This document shows positions 43,030-52,006 of a stretch of DNA of 64,000 nt, piece by piece; the first letter of the stretch is position 1, and the number at the start of each line of letters is the position of its first letter. The notes below the pieces were generated by a model. That model had not been told where the DNA came from and did no database searches. It saw nothing but the letters and a program-made list of their open reading frames with translations. Source of the DNA: Paraburkholderia sp. BCC1884 (GTDB lineage Bacteria; Pseudomonadota; Gammaproteobacteria; Burkholderiales; Burkholderiaceae); NCBI RefSeq assembly GCF_900996225.1, contig NZ_CAAJGL010000101.1, positions 124,001 to 188,000 on the forward strand, written 5' to 3'. Position numbers and translations under genes: made by a program.

Positions 43030-43815
43030 ATGAGTCCTGCATCTACTCTCTCCGAACCACTCGATGAGCGCAAATTCGTCGTCGCGCTCGCGCGCGGACT
43101 GGATCTGCTGCGCGCATTCAAGCCGGGCGAAACGATGCTCGGCAATCGCGATTTCGTCGAACGCACGGGCTTGCCCAAGGCAACGGTGAACCGTCTCGCC
43201 TACACGCTGACGGTGCTGGGCTATCTGCGGCTCGACGAAACACTGGGCAAATATGCGCTCGACGCAGGCGTGCTGTCGCTCGGCTTCGCGCTGCTTTCGG
43301 GCACCGACACGCTCGAACTGGCCCGTCCGCACATGCGCACGTTTGCGCGCGAGGTGGGCGCGGCGGTCTCGCTAGGTTGCCGCGACGGCCTCGACATGAT
43401 TTATCTGGAGACGATCCGCAGCGAAACCGCATTGACGCTGGGCCTCGCATCCGGCTCAAAACTGTCCATGCTGACGAGTTCGATGGGCCGCGCGTATCTC
43501 GCGGTCGAAACGGCCGAGGTGCGCGCTGCCTTGCTGGTCGAACTGAAAAAGTCGGCGGGAAAAGAAGGCGCGGCGCTGGTCGCCGACGCCGAAAAGGAAA
43601 TCGGGGCCTTCGCGACAGAGCGCTGCTGCTACTCGTTCCGCGCGTGGCACGACGACGTGAATGCGGTCGCCGTGCCGTTTCGCGAACCGCGCGAGGGGCG
43701 TTGGCTGGTGCTCAGTTGCAGCGGGCCGGCCTCGTCGATGGGCGAAGAGGTGTTTCGTGAGACCGTGGCGCCGCGCTTGAAGGCGCTGGCGCGAAGGCTG
43801 GGCGACACGGGCTGA
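43030..43815 (+). CDS. IclR family transcriptional regulator
   Basis: A 261-residue regulator. The N-terminal winged helix (ARGLDLLRAFKPGE, DFVERTGLPKATVNRLAYTL) occupies about 20-80. The GAF-like effector domain follows (LARPHMRTFAREVGAAVSL, MGRAYLA). It probably senses a catabolite and controls the divergent gcdH, although this is inferred from position only. ATG 43030 is chosen; a GTG four codons upstream is possible. Confidence 0.92.
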   Translation: MSPASTLSEPLDERKFVVALARGLDLLRAFKPGETMLGNRDFVERTGLPKATVNRLAYTLTVLGYLRLDETLGKYALDAGVLSLGFALLSGTDTLELARPHMRTFAREVGAAVSLGCRDGLDMIYLETIRSETALTLGLASGSKLSMLTSSMGRAYLAVETAEVRAALLVELKKSAGKEGAALVADAEKEIGAFATERCCYSFRAWHDDVNAVAVPFREPREGRWLVLSCSGPASSMGEEVFRETVAPRLKALARRLGDTG

Positions 43816-43886
43816 AAGAGCGCCGCAAGCCGCGCGCGTCTATCGATCACTCAGCGGATCACTCAGCGCAATCCCCAGGCAAAAAC

Positions 43887-44720
43887 TCAAACCGCCCGAT
43901 CGTGATAATGCGCATTGAAAAGCGGCCCTTGCACGAAGCGCACGTCGTATTGCTGCAGTGCTTCGAACTGCGCTTCATCCAGCACGCGATTGAAGATCAG
44001 CGGAATCTTGAGACGGCCCGCGTAACCCACCAGGGGTTTCACGGTCGCATCGCGCAATGCGATGCCCGCATCCATCTTGATGAAGTCGAGCCGCGCGGTC
44101 TCCGACACCGACAGAATCTGCCCGGCATTGGACAGATTGCCCGCCACCTTGAACCCATAGCGCTGATAGCTCTTGGTCAGATAGCCGAGAAAGGTCTTGT
44201 GTGCGACTGCGGCCGCCGGCAACTCGATCACCACCCGTGACGGGTTCAATCCGAACGACACCAGCACGGTCGAAAAATGCCGTCCATGGTCGTACTTCAC
44301 GCTCTTGAGCAGCCGTTCGTGCACGCGCAGAAAGAGCAGCCCATGCCGCTGCGCACCGAAGAAATTGATTGCATGCAGCGCTCGCGACATGCGGTCGAGC
44401 GCGACCAGATTCTGGTCGTCGGCAATCCGGTCGAATGGATCGAACACTTCGAAAGGCGCGGCTTCGAGCAGATGCGTGACGGCCTGAAAACCGAGTTCGT
44501 CGCCGAAACGATCGACGCCCTCGGCGCCCGAGGAAAGCGACTGCGCCAGCGCATGCACGCTGATATCGAAGATCGGCTCGTAGGCGCTGGCGAGTTCGAG
44601 TCCGTCGAACCGCGCTACTGCGACGTCGTGATGCACGCCTTGTCCCATCGCCAGATGCTCGCCGAGAAACGGGTGATCGGCGGCGCGGGCGATGAGGTCG
44701 GGAATGGTCGGCGGAATCAT
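43887..44720 (-). CDS. Degenerate EAL-domain protein
   Basis: A 277-residue protein resembling a c-di-GMP phosphodiesterase EAL domain. YEPIFDI at 47-53 replaces YQPI, but the following EAL position reads SVHALAQ, so the catalytic Glu is His. The ExxE region is IELPAAAV, lacking the second Glu, and the EGVE position is FNRVLDE. KMD (from IKMD) and a QGPLF end remain. It is likely catalytically inactive and may bind a nucleotide or a partner. ATG 44720 is preferred over a GTG at 44807, although no good ribosome binding site is seen. It is convergent with the IclR gene, 72 bp away. Confidence 0.82.
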   Translation of the reverse strand: MIPPTIPDLIARAADHPFLGEHLAMGQGVHHDVAVARFDGLELASAYEPIFDISVHALAQSLSSGAEGVDRFGDELGFQAVTHLLEAAPFEVFDPFDRIADDQNLVALDRMSRALHAINFFGAQRHGLLFLRVHERLLKSVKYDHGRHFSTVLVSFGLNPSRVVIELPAAAVAHKTFLGYLTKSYQRYGFKVAGNLSNAGQILSVSETARLDFIKMDAGIALRDATVKPLVGYAGRLKIPLIFNRVLDEAQFEALQQYDVRFVQGPLFNAHYHDRAV

Positions 44721-44888
44721 GTAGGCGATGGAATGACGATAGATGCGCGCTTGGCGCCCGGCAAGGTTGCCGCATCCATTGATGGTAGCAGTCCCTATCA
44801 CGATCACATGAACAAAATGCTCATAACGTTATCGGCCGAACGCTACTACCGGCGGGCCGCCGGGAGATTCGCAGCGGCGCTTCAGGGT

Positions 44889-44933
44889 ATACGTTAATTT
44901 CACTATACGTAATTCGTTTTACCATACGTAACT
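44889..44933. repeat. Three ATACGT-type repeats before the homogentisate operon
   Basis: TATACGTTAA (44889-44898), TATACGTAAT (44905-44914) and CATACGTAAC (44924-44932 plus one base) are spaced 16 and 19 bp apart, about 57 bp upstream of the transporter start. The core ATACGT is near-palindromic. They could form a regulator binding array for the transporter-hmgA-fahA operon. Confidence 0.45.
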
Positions 44934-44989
44934 TGCGCCGAGCTGGCGCCCTCAACAATCCAGTCCTGTCAGGATGAGGAGACACCCCC

Positions 44990-46354
44990 ATGAGCGCCAC
45001 CCCGGCTCCGGCCGCCGCTAATGTGATCGAAGTCGAGCGCGTGCTCGGCGAGACGCATCACCCGGCATTCCAGATCTTGCTGCTCGCGCTCTGCGGGCTG
45101 TGCCTCATGATCGATGGCTTCGACGCCCAAGCCATGGGTTATGTCGCGCCGAGCGTGATCGGCGAATGGCATGTGTCGAAGACGGCGCTCGGGCCGGTAT
45201 TCAGCGCGAGCCTGTTCGGCATGCTGCTGGGCGCGCTCGGGTTGTCGGTGCTGGCCGACCGGGTGGGCCGTCGTCCGGTGCTGATCGGCGCGACCTTCTT
45301 CTTCGCGCTGTCGATGCTGGCCACGCCGTTCGTGTCGACGATCCCCACGTTGATCGCGTTGCGTTTCATCACCGGACTGGGGCTCGGCTGCATCATGCCG
45401 AATGCGATGGCGCTTGTCGGCGAGTTCTCGAGCCCCGCGCATCGGGTGAAGCGCATGATGCTGGTGTCGTGTGGCTTCACGCTCGGTGCGGCGCTCGGCG
45501 GCTTCGTCAGCGCCGCGCTGATTCCGGCCTACGGTTGGCGCGCGGTGTTCTGGGTGGGCGGCGCGGTGCCGCTCGTGCTCGCCTTCGCGATGCTCGCGGC
45601 CTTGCCGGAGTCGTTGCAGTTTCTCGTGCTGAAGGGGCGCAGCGAGCGGGCCTTGCAGTGGCTCGCGAAGTTCGATCCCGCGCTGCCGATCGATGCCGGC
45701 ACTCGCCTCGTCGTGCGCGAGAAAGGCAATGGCGGCGCGCCGGTCGCTGAGTTGTTCCGCGCGGGTCGCGGTCCCGTCACCCTGATTTTGTGGGCGATCA
45801 GCTTCATGAACCTGATCGATCTGTACTTTCTGTCGAACTGGCTGCCGACGGTCATGCGCGATGCGGGCTATTCGCCGTCCACGGCGGTGATCGTCGGCAC
45901 GGTGCTGCAAACGGGCGGCGTAGTTGGGACCTTGCTGCTTGGCTGGTTCATCGAACGCTTTGGGTTTGTGCGGGTGCTGTTCGTGTGTTTCGTGGGCGCG
46001 GCGCTGGCGGTCGGTACCATCGGCACGGTGGCGCATGCGTTGCCGTGGCTGCTGATCGTGGTGTTCGCGGGCGGTTTCTGCGTGGTCGGCGGACAACCGG
46101 CGGTCAACGCATTGGCCGGCCATTTTTATCCGACCACGCTGCGCTCGACCGGTATTGGCTGGAGTCTCGGCATCGGACGGATCGGTTCCGTGATTGGACC
46201 GCTGGTCGGCGGTCAACTGATCGCGCTGAACTGGTCGAACGCGTCGCTGTTTCACGCGGCCGCCGTGCCGGTGCTGTGCTCCGCGTTGCTGGTGATCGCG
46301 CTCGCCGCCGCGACGCGCCAACGCGGCCGCCCGTCCGAGCCGCAAACGGCCTGA
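44990..46354 (+). CDS. MFS transporter, aromatic acid:H+ symporter (AAHS) family
   Basis: A 454-residue permease with twelve transmembrane helices. The AAHS signature LMIDGFDAQAMGYVAPSV lies in the first helix, and LADRVGRRPVLIG marks the loop between helices 2 and 3. Such carriers import 4-hydroxybenzoate, phenylacetate-like or homogentisate-type aromatics by proton symport. It is the first gene before hmgA (33 bp spacing), so an aromatic acid feeding the homogentisate pathway is the likely substrate. The actual substrate is not shown by the sequence. Confidence 0.88.
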   Translation: MSATPAPAAANVIEVERVLGETHHPAFQILLLALCGLCLMIDGFDAQAMGYVAPSVIGEWHVSKTALGPVFSASLFGMLLGALGLSVLADRVGRRPVLIGATFFFALSMLATPFVSTIPTLIALRFITGLGLGCIMPNAMALVGEFSSPAHRVKRMMLVSCGFTLGAALGGFVSAALIPAYGWRAVFWVGGAVPLVLAFAMLAALPESLQFLVLKGRSERALQWLAKFDPALPIDAGTRLVVREKGNGGAPVAELFRAGRGPVTLILWAISFMNLIDLYFLSNWLPTVMRDAGYSPSTAVIVGTVLQTGGVVGTLLLGWFIERFGFVRVLFVCFVGAALAVGTIGTVAHALPWLLIVVFAGGFCVVGGQPAVNALAGHFYPTTLRSTGIGWSLGIGRIGSVIGPLVGGQLIALNWSNASLFHAAAVPVLCSALLVIALAAATRQRGRPSEPQTA

Positions 46355-46387
46355 TTGAACAGATCGAGTATCAACGGAGAATTTTGC

Positions 46388-47734
46388 ATGGATACGTCAA
46401 CACGCACGCCGACTACCGCCAGCTCGCGGCTCGAAATCGAGCCGGGCTATCAGTCGGGTTTCGCTAACGAGTTCGCCACCGAAGCGTTGCCGGGCGCGTT
46501 GCCCGAAGGCCGCAATTCGCCGCAACGTGCGGCCTACGGTCTCTACGCCGAACAGATTTCGGGCACGGCCTTCACTGCGCCGCGTGGACACAACCGGCGT
46601 TCGTGGCTGTACCGGATTCGTCCCGCGGCCGTGCACATGCCGTTCACGCAATTGCCTTCGGAGCGGCTCGTCGCCAACTTCGCCGAGGTGCCACCCACCC
46701 CGCCGAACCAGTTGCGTTGGGACGCCTTGCCGATGCTGACCGAGCCGACCGATTTCGTCGATGGCTGGGTGACGATGGCAGGCAACGGCGCGGCCGAATC
46801 GATGAACGGTTGTGCGATCCACCTGTACGCGACGAACAGTTCGATGAAGGACCGCTTCTTCTACAGCGCCGACGGAGAATTGCTGATCGTGCCGCAGGAA
46901 GGACGCCTCGATATCGCGACCGAAATGGGCCGGCTCGAAGTCGGGCCGTTCGAGATCGCGGTGATTCCGCGCGGCGTGCGTTTCGCGGTGGACCTGCCGG
47001 ACGGCGCGGCGCGCGGCTACATCTGCGAGAACTTCGGCGCGTTACTGCGCTTGCCGGACCTCGGTCCGATCGGCTCGAACGGCCTCGCCAATCCGCGCGA
47101 CTTTCTCACACCGCACGCGGCCTACGAAGACCGTGAAGGCGACTTCGAACTCGTCGCCAAGATGAACGGCAATCTGTGGCGCGCGGACATCGGCCATTCG
47201 CCGCTCGACGTGGTCGCGTGGCACGGCAATTACGCGCCGTACAAATACGATCTGCGCCGCTTCAACACGATCGGCTCGATCAGCTTCGACCATCCGGACC
47301 CGTCGATCTTTCTGGTGCTGCAATCGCAAAGCGATACGCCCGGCGTCGATACGATCGACTTCGTGATCTTTCCGCCGCGCTGGCTCGCCGCTGAAGATAC
47401 GTTCCGTCCGCCCTGGTTCCACCGCAACGTGGCGAGCGAATTCATGGGCCTCGTACACGGTGTCTACGACGCCAAGGCCGAAGGCTTCGTGCCGGGCGGC
47501 GCGAGTCTGCACAACTGCATGTCGGGTCACGGGCCGGACGCGGATACGTTCGAAAAGGCCTCGCATAGCGATACCTCGACGCCGAAGAAAGTCGGCGACA
47601 CGATGGCCTTCATGTTCGAGACACGCACGCTCATCAAGCCGACCCGCTTCGCGCTCGAAACCGCGCAATTGCAGGCGCATTACTACGAGTGCTGGCAAGG
47701 CCTCAAGAAACACTTCAACCCGGAGCAACGATGA
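46388..47734 (+). CDS. hmgA: Homogentisate 1,2-dioxygenase
   Basis: A 448-residue non-haem Fe(II) ring-cleaving enzyme of tyrosine and phenylalanine breakdown, forming maleylacetoacetate. GYQSGFANEFATEALPGALP at the N terminus and the metal-site region PPWFHRNVASEFMGLVHG and SLHNCMSGHGPDADTFE are diagnostic. ATG 46388 follows GGAGA; the earlier frame begins 11 codons upstream. It overlaps fahA by four bases. Confidence 0.97.
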   Translation: MDTSTRTPTTASSRLEIEPGYQSGFANEFATEALPGALPEGRNSPQRAAYGLYAEQISGTAFTAPRGHNRRSWLYRIRPAAVHMPFTQLPSERLVANFAEVPPTPPNQLRWDALPMLTEPTDFVDGWVTMAGNGAAESMNGCAIHLYATNSSMKDRFFYSADGELLIVPQEGRLDIATEMGRLEVGPFEIAVIPRGVRFAVDLPDGAARGYICENFGALLRLPDLGPIGSNGLANPRDFLTPHAAYEDREGDFELVAKMNGNLWRADIGHSPLDVVAWHGNYAPYKYDLRRFNTIGSISFDHPDPSIFLVLQSQSDTPGVDTIDFVIFPPRWLAAEDTFRPPWFHRNVASEFMGLVHGVYDAKAEGFVPGGASLHNCMSGHGPDADTFEKASHSDTSTPKKVGDTMAFMFETRTLIKPTRFALETAQLQAHYYECWQGLKKHFNPEQR

Positions 47735-49038
47735 ACGCATTGAGCGATCTTCAGGCGACGCTCGATCCGTCGCGCAAGAGCTGGGTCGAGTCGGCCAACG
47801 ATTCGACCAGCGACTTTTCGATTCAGAATCTTCCGTTCGGTGTTTTTAGCAGCAAGCGGGACGGCCAGGGCGGCGCGCGTCGCGTGGGCGTGGCGATCGG
47901 CGATCAGATCGTCGATCTCGCGGCGTTGCAGGCCGCCGGTTTGCTGAACGTGCCGGCGCAAGGCGTGTTTGCACGCGAGACGCTAAACGATTTCATCGGG
48001 CTCGGCCGCGATGCGTGGCGCCGCGTGCGGGTCCAGTTGAGTCATCTGCTCGCAAGCGACACTGCGATCTTGCGCGACGATGTCGCTGTGCGCTCAAAAG
48101 TCCTGGTGAGCCAGGCCGATGCGCAATTGCATCTGCCGGTTCAGATTCCGGGCTACACCGATTTCTATTCGTCGAAGGAACACGCGACGAATGTCGGCTC
48201 GATGTTCCGCGATCCGAAGAACGCACTGCTGCCGAACTGGTCGGAGATGCCGATCGGTTACAACGGACGTGCGTCGTCGGTGGTGGTGAGCGGCACGCCG
48301 GTGCGTCGGCCGAATGGGCAGTTGAAATTGCCGGATCAGGATCGTCCGGTATTCGGCGCGTGCCGCAAGCTCGATATCGAACTGGAGACCGGCTTCGTGA
48401 TCGGCGCGGGTAATGCATTGGGCGAACCGGTGGCGTGTGCCGAGGCCGAAGCGCACATCTTCGGCATGGTGCTGCTCAACGACTGGAGCGCGCGCGATAT
48501 CCAGCAGTGGGAATACGTCCCGCTCGGGCCGTTCAACGCGAAGACGTTCGCGACCACGATCTCGCCGTGGATCGTGACGCTCGACGCGCTCGAACCGTTC
48601 CGCGTCGCGCAGCCCGTGCAGGAGCCGCAGCCGCTCGCGTATCTGCGTCACGAGGGCAAGCACGCGTTCGATATCGAACTGGAAGTGACCCTGCGGCCGA
48701 AGCAGGCCACCCAGGCCAGCACGATTGCGCGGACCAACTTCAGGCACATGTACTGGACGATGGCGCAGCAGCTCGCGCATCACACGGTGTCGGGTTGCAA
48801 CACGCGAGTGGGCGATCTGATGGGCTCGGGCACGATTAGCGGTCCGACGGAAGATTCGTTCGGCAGCCTGCTCGAGTTGACCTGGAACGGGAAGAATCCG
48901 CTGGAATTGAAGGAAGGCGGAACGCGTGGTTTCATCGAGGACGGCGATGAATTGACGTTGGCCGGATGGTGTCAGGGCGCGGGCTATCGCGTAGGGTTTG
49001 GCGTGTGCGTTGGGGAGATTTTGCCGGCGCGCACTTAG
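47731..49038 (+). CDS. fahA: Fumarylacetoacetase
   Basis: A 435-residue FAH enzyme that splits fumarylacetoacetate to fumarate and acetoacetate, the last step of the homogentisate route. YTDFYSSKEHATNVGSMFR, the metal-binding DIELETGFVIG, and LNDWSARDIQQWEYVPLGP are conserved. The C-terminal EDGDELTLAGWCQG follows. No maleylacetoacetate isomerase gene is next to it, so isomerisation must be encoded elsewhere or happen by another route. ATG 47731 overlaps the hmgA stop. Confidence 0.97.
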   Translation: MNALSDLQATLDPSRKSWVESANDSTSDFSIQNLPFGVFSSKRDGQGGARRVGVAIGDQIVDLAALQAAGLLNVPAQGVFARETLNDFIGLGRDAWRRVRVQLSHLLASDTAILRDDVAVRSKVLVSQADAQLHLPVQIPGYTDFYSSKEHATNVGSMFRDPKNALLPNWSEMPIGYNGRASSVVVSGTPVRRPNGQLKLPDQDRPVFGACRKLDIELETGFVIGAGNALGEPVACAEAEAHIFGMVLLNDWSARDIQQWEYVPLGPFNAKTFATTISPWIVTLDALEPFRVAQPVQEPQPLAYLRHEGKHAFDIELEVTLRPKQATQASTIARTNFRHMYWTMAQQLAHHTVSGCNTRVGDLMGSGTISGPTEDSFGSLLELTWNGKNPLELKEGGTRGFIEDGDELTLAGWCQGAGYRVGFGVCVGEILPART

Positions 49039-49057
49039 CAGGCAGCGTCACTGGGAC

Positions 49058-49093
49058 AAACGGGGAATCCCTTGATCGAGGCTTCCCCGTTTT
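49058..49093 (+). terminator. Terminator of the homogentisate operon
   Basis: AAACGGGGAA pairs with TTCCCCGTTT (10 bp) around a 15-nt loop that can itself pair partly, and ends in GTTTTG. It lies 20 bp after fahA and before the convergent MFS gene. Confidence 0.75.
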
Positions 49094-49139
49094 GCAATTT
49101 GCGGTTCGTCAAACGACGTCTTTCACCGAAGCTCGATGG

Positions 49140-50300
49140 CTAGCCCGCCGCCCGCATCGGCGCACGTCGCTTTTCCCACCAGACCGCAGCCAGAAACGCC
49201 AACGCCGTGACCACCAGCACGCCGACCATCGCGTCGTTCCCCACGCTCTTCATCAGTGCACCTGCTACCAGCGGTCCGCCAAAACTGGCTGCGCTCCATG
49301 CCGCGCCCACCAGCGAGCTCGCCGACACCAGGGCGACGCCGCGAAAGCGCTCGCCGCATGCCACCAGCGACAGCGTATAAATTGCCCCCGCCGCCGCACC
49401 GAGCACGTACAACAGCGGCCAGCACAGCCAAGGCGACTCGATCGCCAAAGGCAGAAACGGCAACAGCGCGACTGCCACCACGCCACAGCCGATATGCACC
49501 CGTTCCCGGCCAAGCCGGTCGGCAAGCCAGCCGATCGGGAATTGCATCGTCGTATCGCCGAGCAGCAGAGCCGACGCGAACAGCACGGCCACTTCACTGG
49601 TGATGCCATGTGACATGGCGAATAGCGGCAGCAGCGAAAGCGCGATCGTGTCGAACAACGCGAAAAAACCCGTGCCGATCACGAGCGCCGGCATCTGCGG
49701 CAGAACGTGACGCCAGCTGCCGTGCGCCGCGTGTTCCTCTGCCGACGCTTGCGGCGTCGTGCGAATTGCGGCGAGCATGGGCAGCGCCAGCAGAAAAATC
49801 ACGCCGCAGATCAGGAAGCGCGACTGGGTCAGAACATCGATCTGACTGACCAGCACTGGCCCCGACATCTGGAACAAGGTGAAGGCGGTCGCGTAGATCG
49901 CGATGACGCGCCCACGCGAGGCGTCGTCGGCAAGCTGATTGACCCATGCCTCGCCGATCGTGAACAGCAGCATCAATGCCGCGCCGCACAGCACGCGTAG
50001 CGCGGCCCAGAGCCAGAGATTCGACGTGAACTGCATCAGCGCGGTGGCGAGCGCCACCGCCAGCACCGCGCCGACGATCACCTGCCGCCCGCCGAAGCGC
50101 GCCGCGATCCAGCCGGCCAGCGGCACGACGAGCAGACCGCCGCCCGCTTGCGCGGCCGTCAGCAGGCCGACGACGTCGGTGCCGTAACCGGCCTGGGTGA
50201 GCGCGAGGGCAGTGAGCGGAAGCGTCGCGCCGCTGCCGAGTCCGACCACGGCGACGCTGAGAATGAGGGCGAGGAAATCGCGAGTGAAGATGACTTTCAT
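49140..50300 (-). CDS. MFS transporter (YcaD-like)
   Basis: A 386-residue permease with twelve predicted helices. The first half includes GLGSGATLPLTALALTQAGYG and a LLVVPLAGWIAARFG loop. The order and length resemble the YcaD-type efflux family. A charged tail (WWEKRRAPMRAAG) ends it. The substrate cannot be assigned. It is separated by 107 bp from a second MFS gene on the same strand, with no gene between. Confidence 0.82.
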   Translation of the reverse strand: MKVIFTRDFLALILSVAVVGLGSGATLPLTALALTQAGYGTDVVGLLTAAQAGGGLLVVPLAGWIAARFGGRQVIVGAVLAVALATALMQFTSNLWLWAALRVLCGAALMLLFTIGEAWVNQLADDASRGRVIAIYATAFTLFQMSGPVLVSQIDVLTQSRFLICGVIFLLALPMLAAIRTTPQASAEEHAAHGSWRHVLPQMPALVIGTGFFALFDTIALSLLPLFAMSHGITSEVAVLFASALLLGDTTMQFPIGWLADRLGRERVHIGCGVVAVALLPFLPLAIESPWLCWPLLYVLGAAAGAIYTLSLVACGERFRGVALVSASSLVGAAWSAASFGGPLVAGALMKSVGNDAMVGVLVVTALAFLAAVWWEKRRAPMRAAG

Positions 50301-50407
50301 CGGCCGAGATGCTACTACGGCCCCAAGTCATAAGCGAATGGCAATAGCGCAGCAGGGCAACGCGGCAGGCGTTGAGCCGGAGGTGAGCGCCAACAGCGGC
50401 GTGAACC

Positions 50408-51571
50408 TCAGCCCGGGACGGCCATCCGTTCGCGCCGATCGATCGACACCGACCATAGCGTCAGCACCAGCGCGCCGATCGAGGTCGCCACGCCGACCCA
50501 CGGCAAGGTCGTGAGCGGTGCACCCGCGCCGATCGCCATGCCGCCGAGCCAGGCGCCCGTCGCGTTGCCGAGGTTGAAAGCGCCCTGATTCAAGGTCGAC
50601 GCCAGGTTCGGTGCGTGACTCGCCCGGTCGACGATCAGCATTTGCAGCGGCGGCACGATCGCGAAGGCCAGGATGCCCCACACGAAGATCGTGATCATCG
50701 CCGGGATCTCGGCGTGCATGGTGCCCGCGAAGATCGTCAGGATCACGACGATCGCCAGCAGAAACGCCACCAGCGAAGGCATCAGCCGCCAGTCGGCCAG
50801 CTTGCCGCCGAGCGTGCTGCCCACCGTCAGCCCGAGGCCGAACAGCAGTAGCACGAGCGTGACCGCATGCGGCGTGAAACCGGTGACGTCTTCGAGGATC
50901 GGCGTGATGTAGGTGAAGGTGGAAAAGAGACTGGCCGAGGCGAGCACGCTGATGCCGAGCACCATCAACACTTGCGGGTTCTTCAACACGCTGAATTCGC
51001 GGACGAGGCTCGCCTTCTGCATCTCGATCTTCGCCGGCAGGCACACCGCGAGCGCGGCCGCCGCGACAATGCCGATGCCGGTCACCGCCCAGAAGGTGGC
51101 GCGCCAGCCGACGGCCTGGCCGAGCGCCGTGCCGAGCGGTACACCCAGCACGTTGGCGAGCGTGAGGCCGGTGAACATCAATGCGATGGCCTGCGCGCGA
51201 CGGTTCGGCGCGACGAGGCCGGCAGCCACCACCGAACCGATGCCGAAGAACGCGCCATGACAGAACGCCGTGACGATGCGCGCGGCCATCAGCACCGCGT
51301 AGCCCGGCGCGACCGCGCACAGCAGATTGCCGATGATGAACACGCCGATCAGGCTCATCAGCGCTTTCTTGCGCGGCATGTTGGCCACGGCGATCGCGAC
51401 GATCGGCGCGCCGATGGTGACGCCGAGCGCATACGCCGACACCAGCATGCCGGCTGCGGGAATCGAAACGGACAGATCGCGCGCGACGTCAGGCAGCAAG
51501 CCCATGATCACGAATTCAGTGGTACCGATGCCGAAAGCGGCGACGGCGAGGGCAAGCAGCGGTAAAGGCAT
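50408..51571 (-). CDS. MFS efflux transporter (AraJ/YdhP-like DHA1 family)
   Basis: A 387-residue twelve-helix permease. ALAVAAFGIGTTEFVIMGLLP at the N terminus (family motif GTTEFV), SAYALGVTIGAPIVA and FCHGAFFGIGSVVAA are typical of the DHA1 group of small-molecule and sugar-type efflux pumps. Substrate is unknown. Upstream, toward 51.7 kb, no local regulator is seen. Confidence 0.86.
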   Translation of the reverse strand: MPLPLLALAVAAFGIGTTEFVIMGLLPDVARDLSVSIPAAGMLVSAYALGVTIGAPIVAIAVANMPRKKALMSLIGVFIIGNLLCAVAPGYAVLMAARIVTAFCHGAFFGIGSVVAAGLVAPNRRAQAIALMFTGLTLANVLGVPLGTALGQAVGWRATFWAVTGIGIVAAAALAVCLPAKIEMQKASLVREFSVLKNPQVLMVLGISVLASASLFSTFTYITPILEDVTGFTPHAVTLVLLLFGLGLTVGSTLGGKLADWRLMPSLVAFLLAIVVILTIFAGTMHAEIPAMITIFVWGILAFAIVPPLQMLIVDRASHAPNLASTLNQGAFNLGNATGAWLGGMAIGAGAPLTTLPWVGVATSIGALVLTLWSVSIDRRERMAVPG

Positions 51572-51728
51572 GGTGGCGGAGCGTGAATCGGCGCGACGGG
51601 GAATGTCGCGCAGCTGGCGCGCGTTTTCGGGGCGAGAACGCCTGCGCCATGCAAAGGGTAAAGCAGTAGGGGATTCTACCTAAGTCAAAACAGCCTTGCC
51701 GATTGTCAGGCTGGCTGTTGTTTTTTGC

Positions 51729-51914
51729 TTAATGTCGCGGGACGACGTGCGGAAACCCGTACTTGTGCGGTGCGTTCCGGCGTAGCGTCGTGTCTGATCT
51801 GGGCGCATCGCGCGGCGCAGGCCGCTCAAGGACGAACGTCGTCACGCCGTTATCCTGGTTAGCTTCGATGCGCACGTGGTCATTGAAATTTTGCGTGGTT
51901 ATCATCGTTGTCAT
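51729..51914 (-). CDS. Possible small protein of 61 residues
   Basis: A short frame starting MTTMITTQNFNDHVRIEANQ (shown to 20 residues) and continuing NGVTTFVLERPAP, ending in a basic HVVPRH tail. The N-terminal two thirds look protein-like, with alternating polar and hydrophobic residues, and codon use resembles the surrounding genes. No strong ribosome binding site is seen. It lies in the 435-bp gap between the MFS gene and the fertility-inhibition-like gene. It may be real or a chance frame; no family is recognised. Confidence 0.35.
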   Translation of the reverse strand: MTTMITTQNFNDHVRIEANQDNGVTTFVLERPAPRDAPRSDTTLRRNAPHKYGFPHVVPRH

Positions 51915-52006
51915 TCTGAAGGTCAGCGTCCGCCCGTCGTCCCGGGTTCTTGTGCAGTGCGCTCGTGCAGTGTCGTCATGCAGGGCAATTAATACCGTGG
52001 CTTGAC

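Noticed and set aside
44969..46345. A 458-codon minus-strand frame opposite the AAHS transporter
   Set aside because: Composition is dominated by His, Arg, Gln and Glu, a mirror of transmembrane codons, and it has no recognisable domain.
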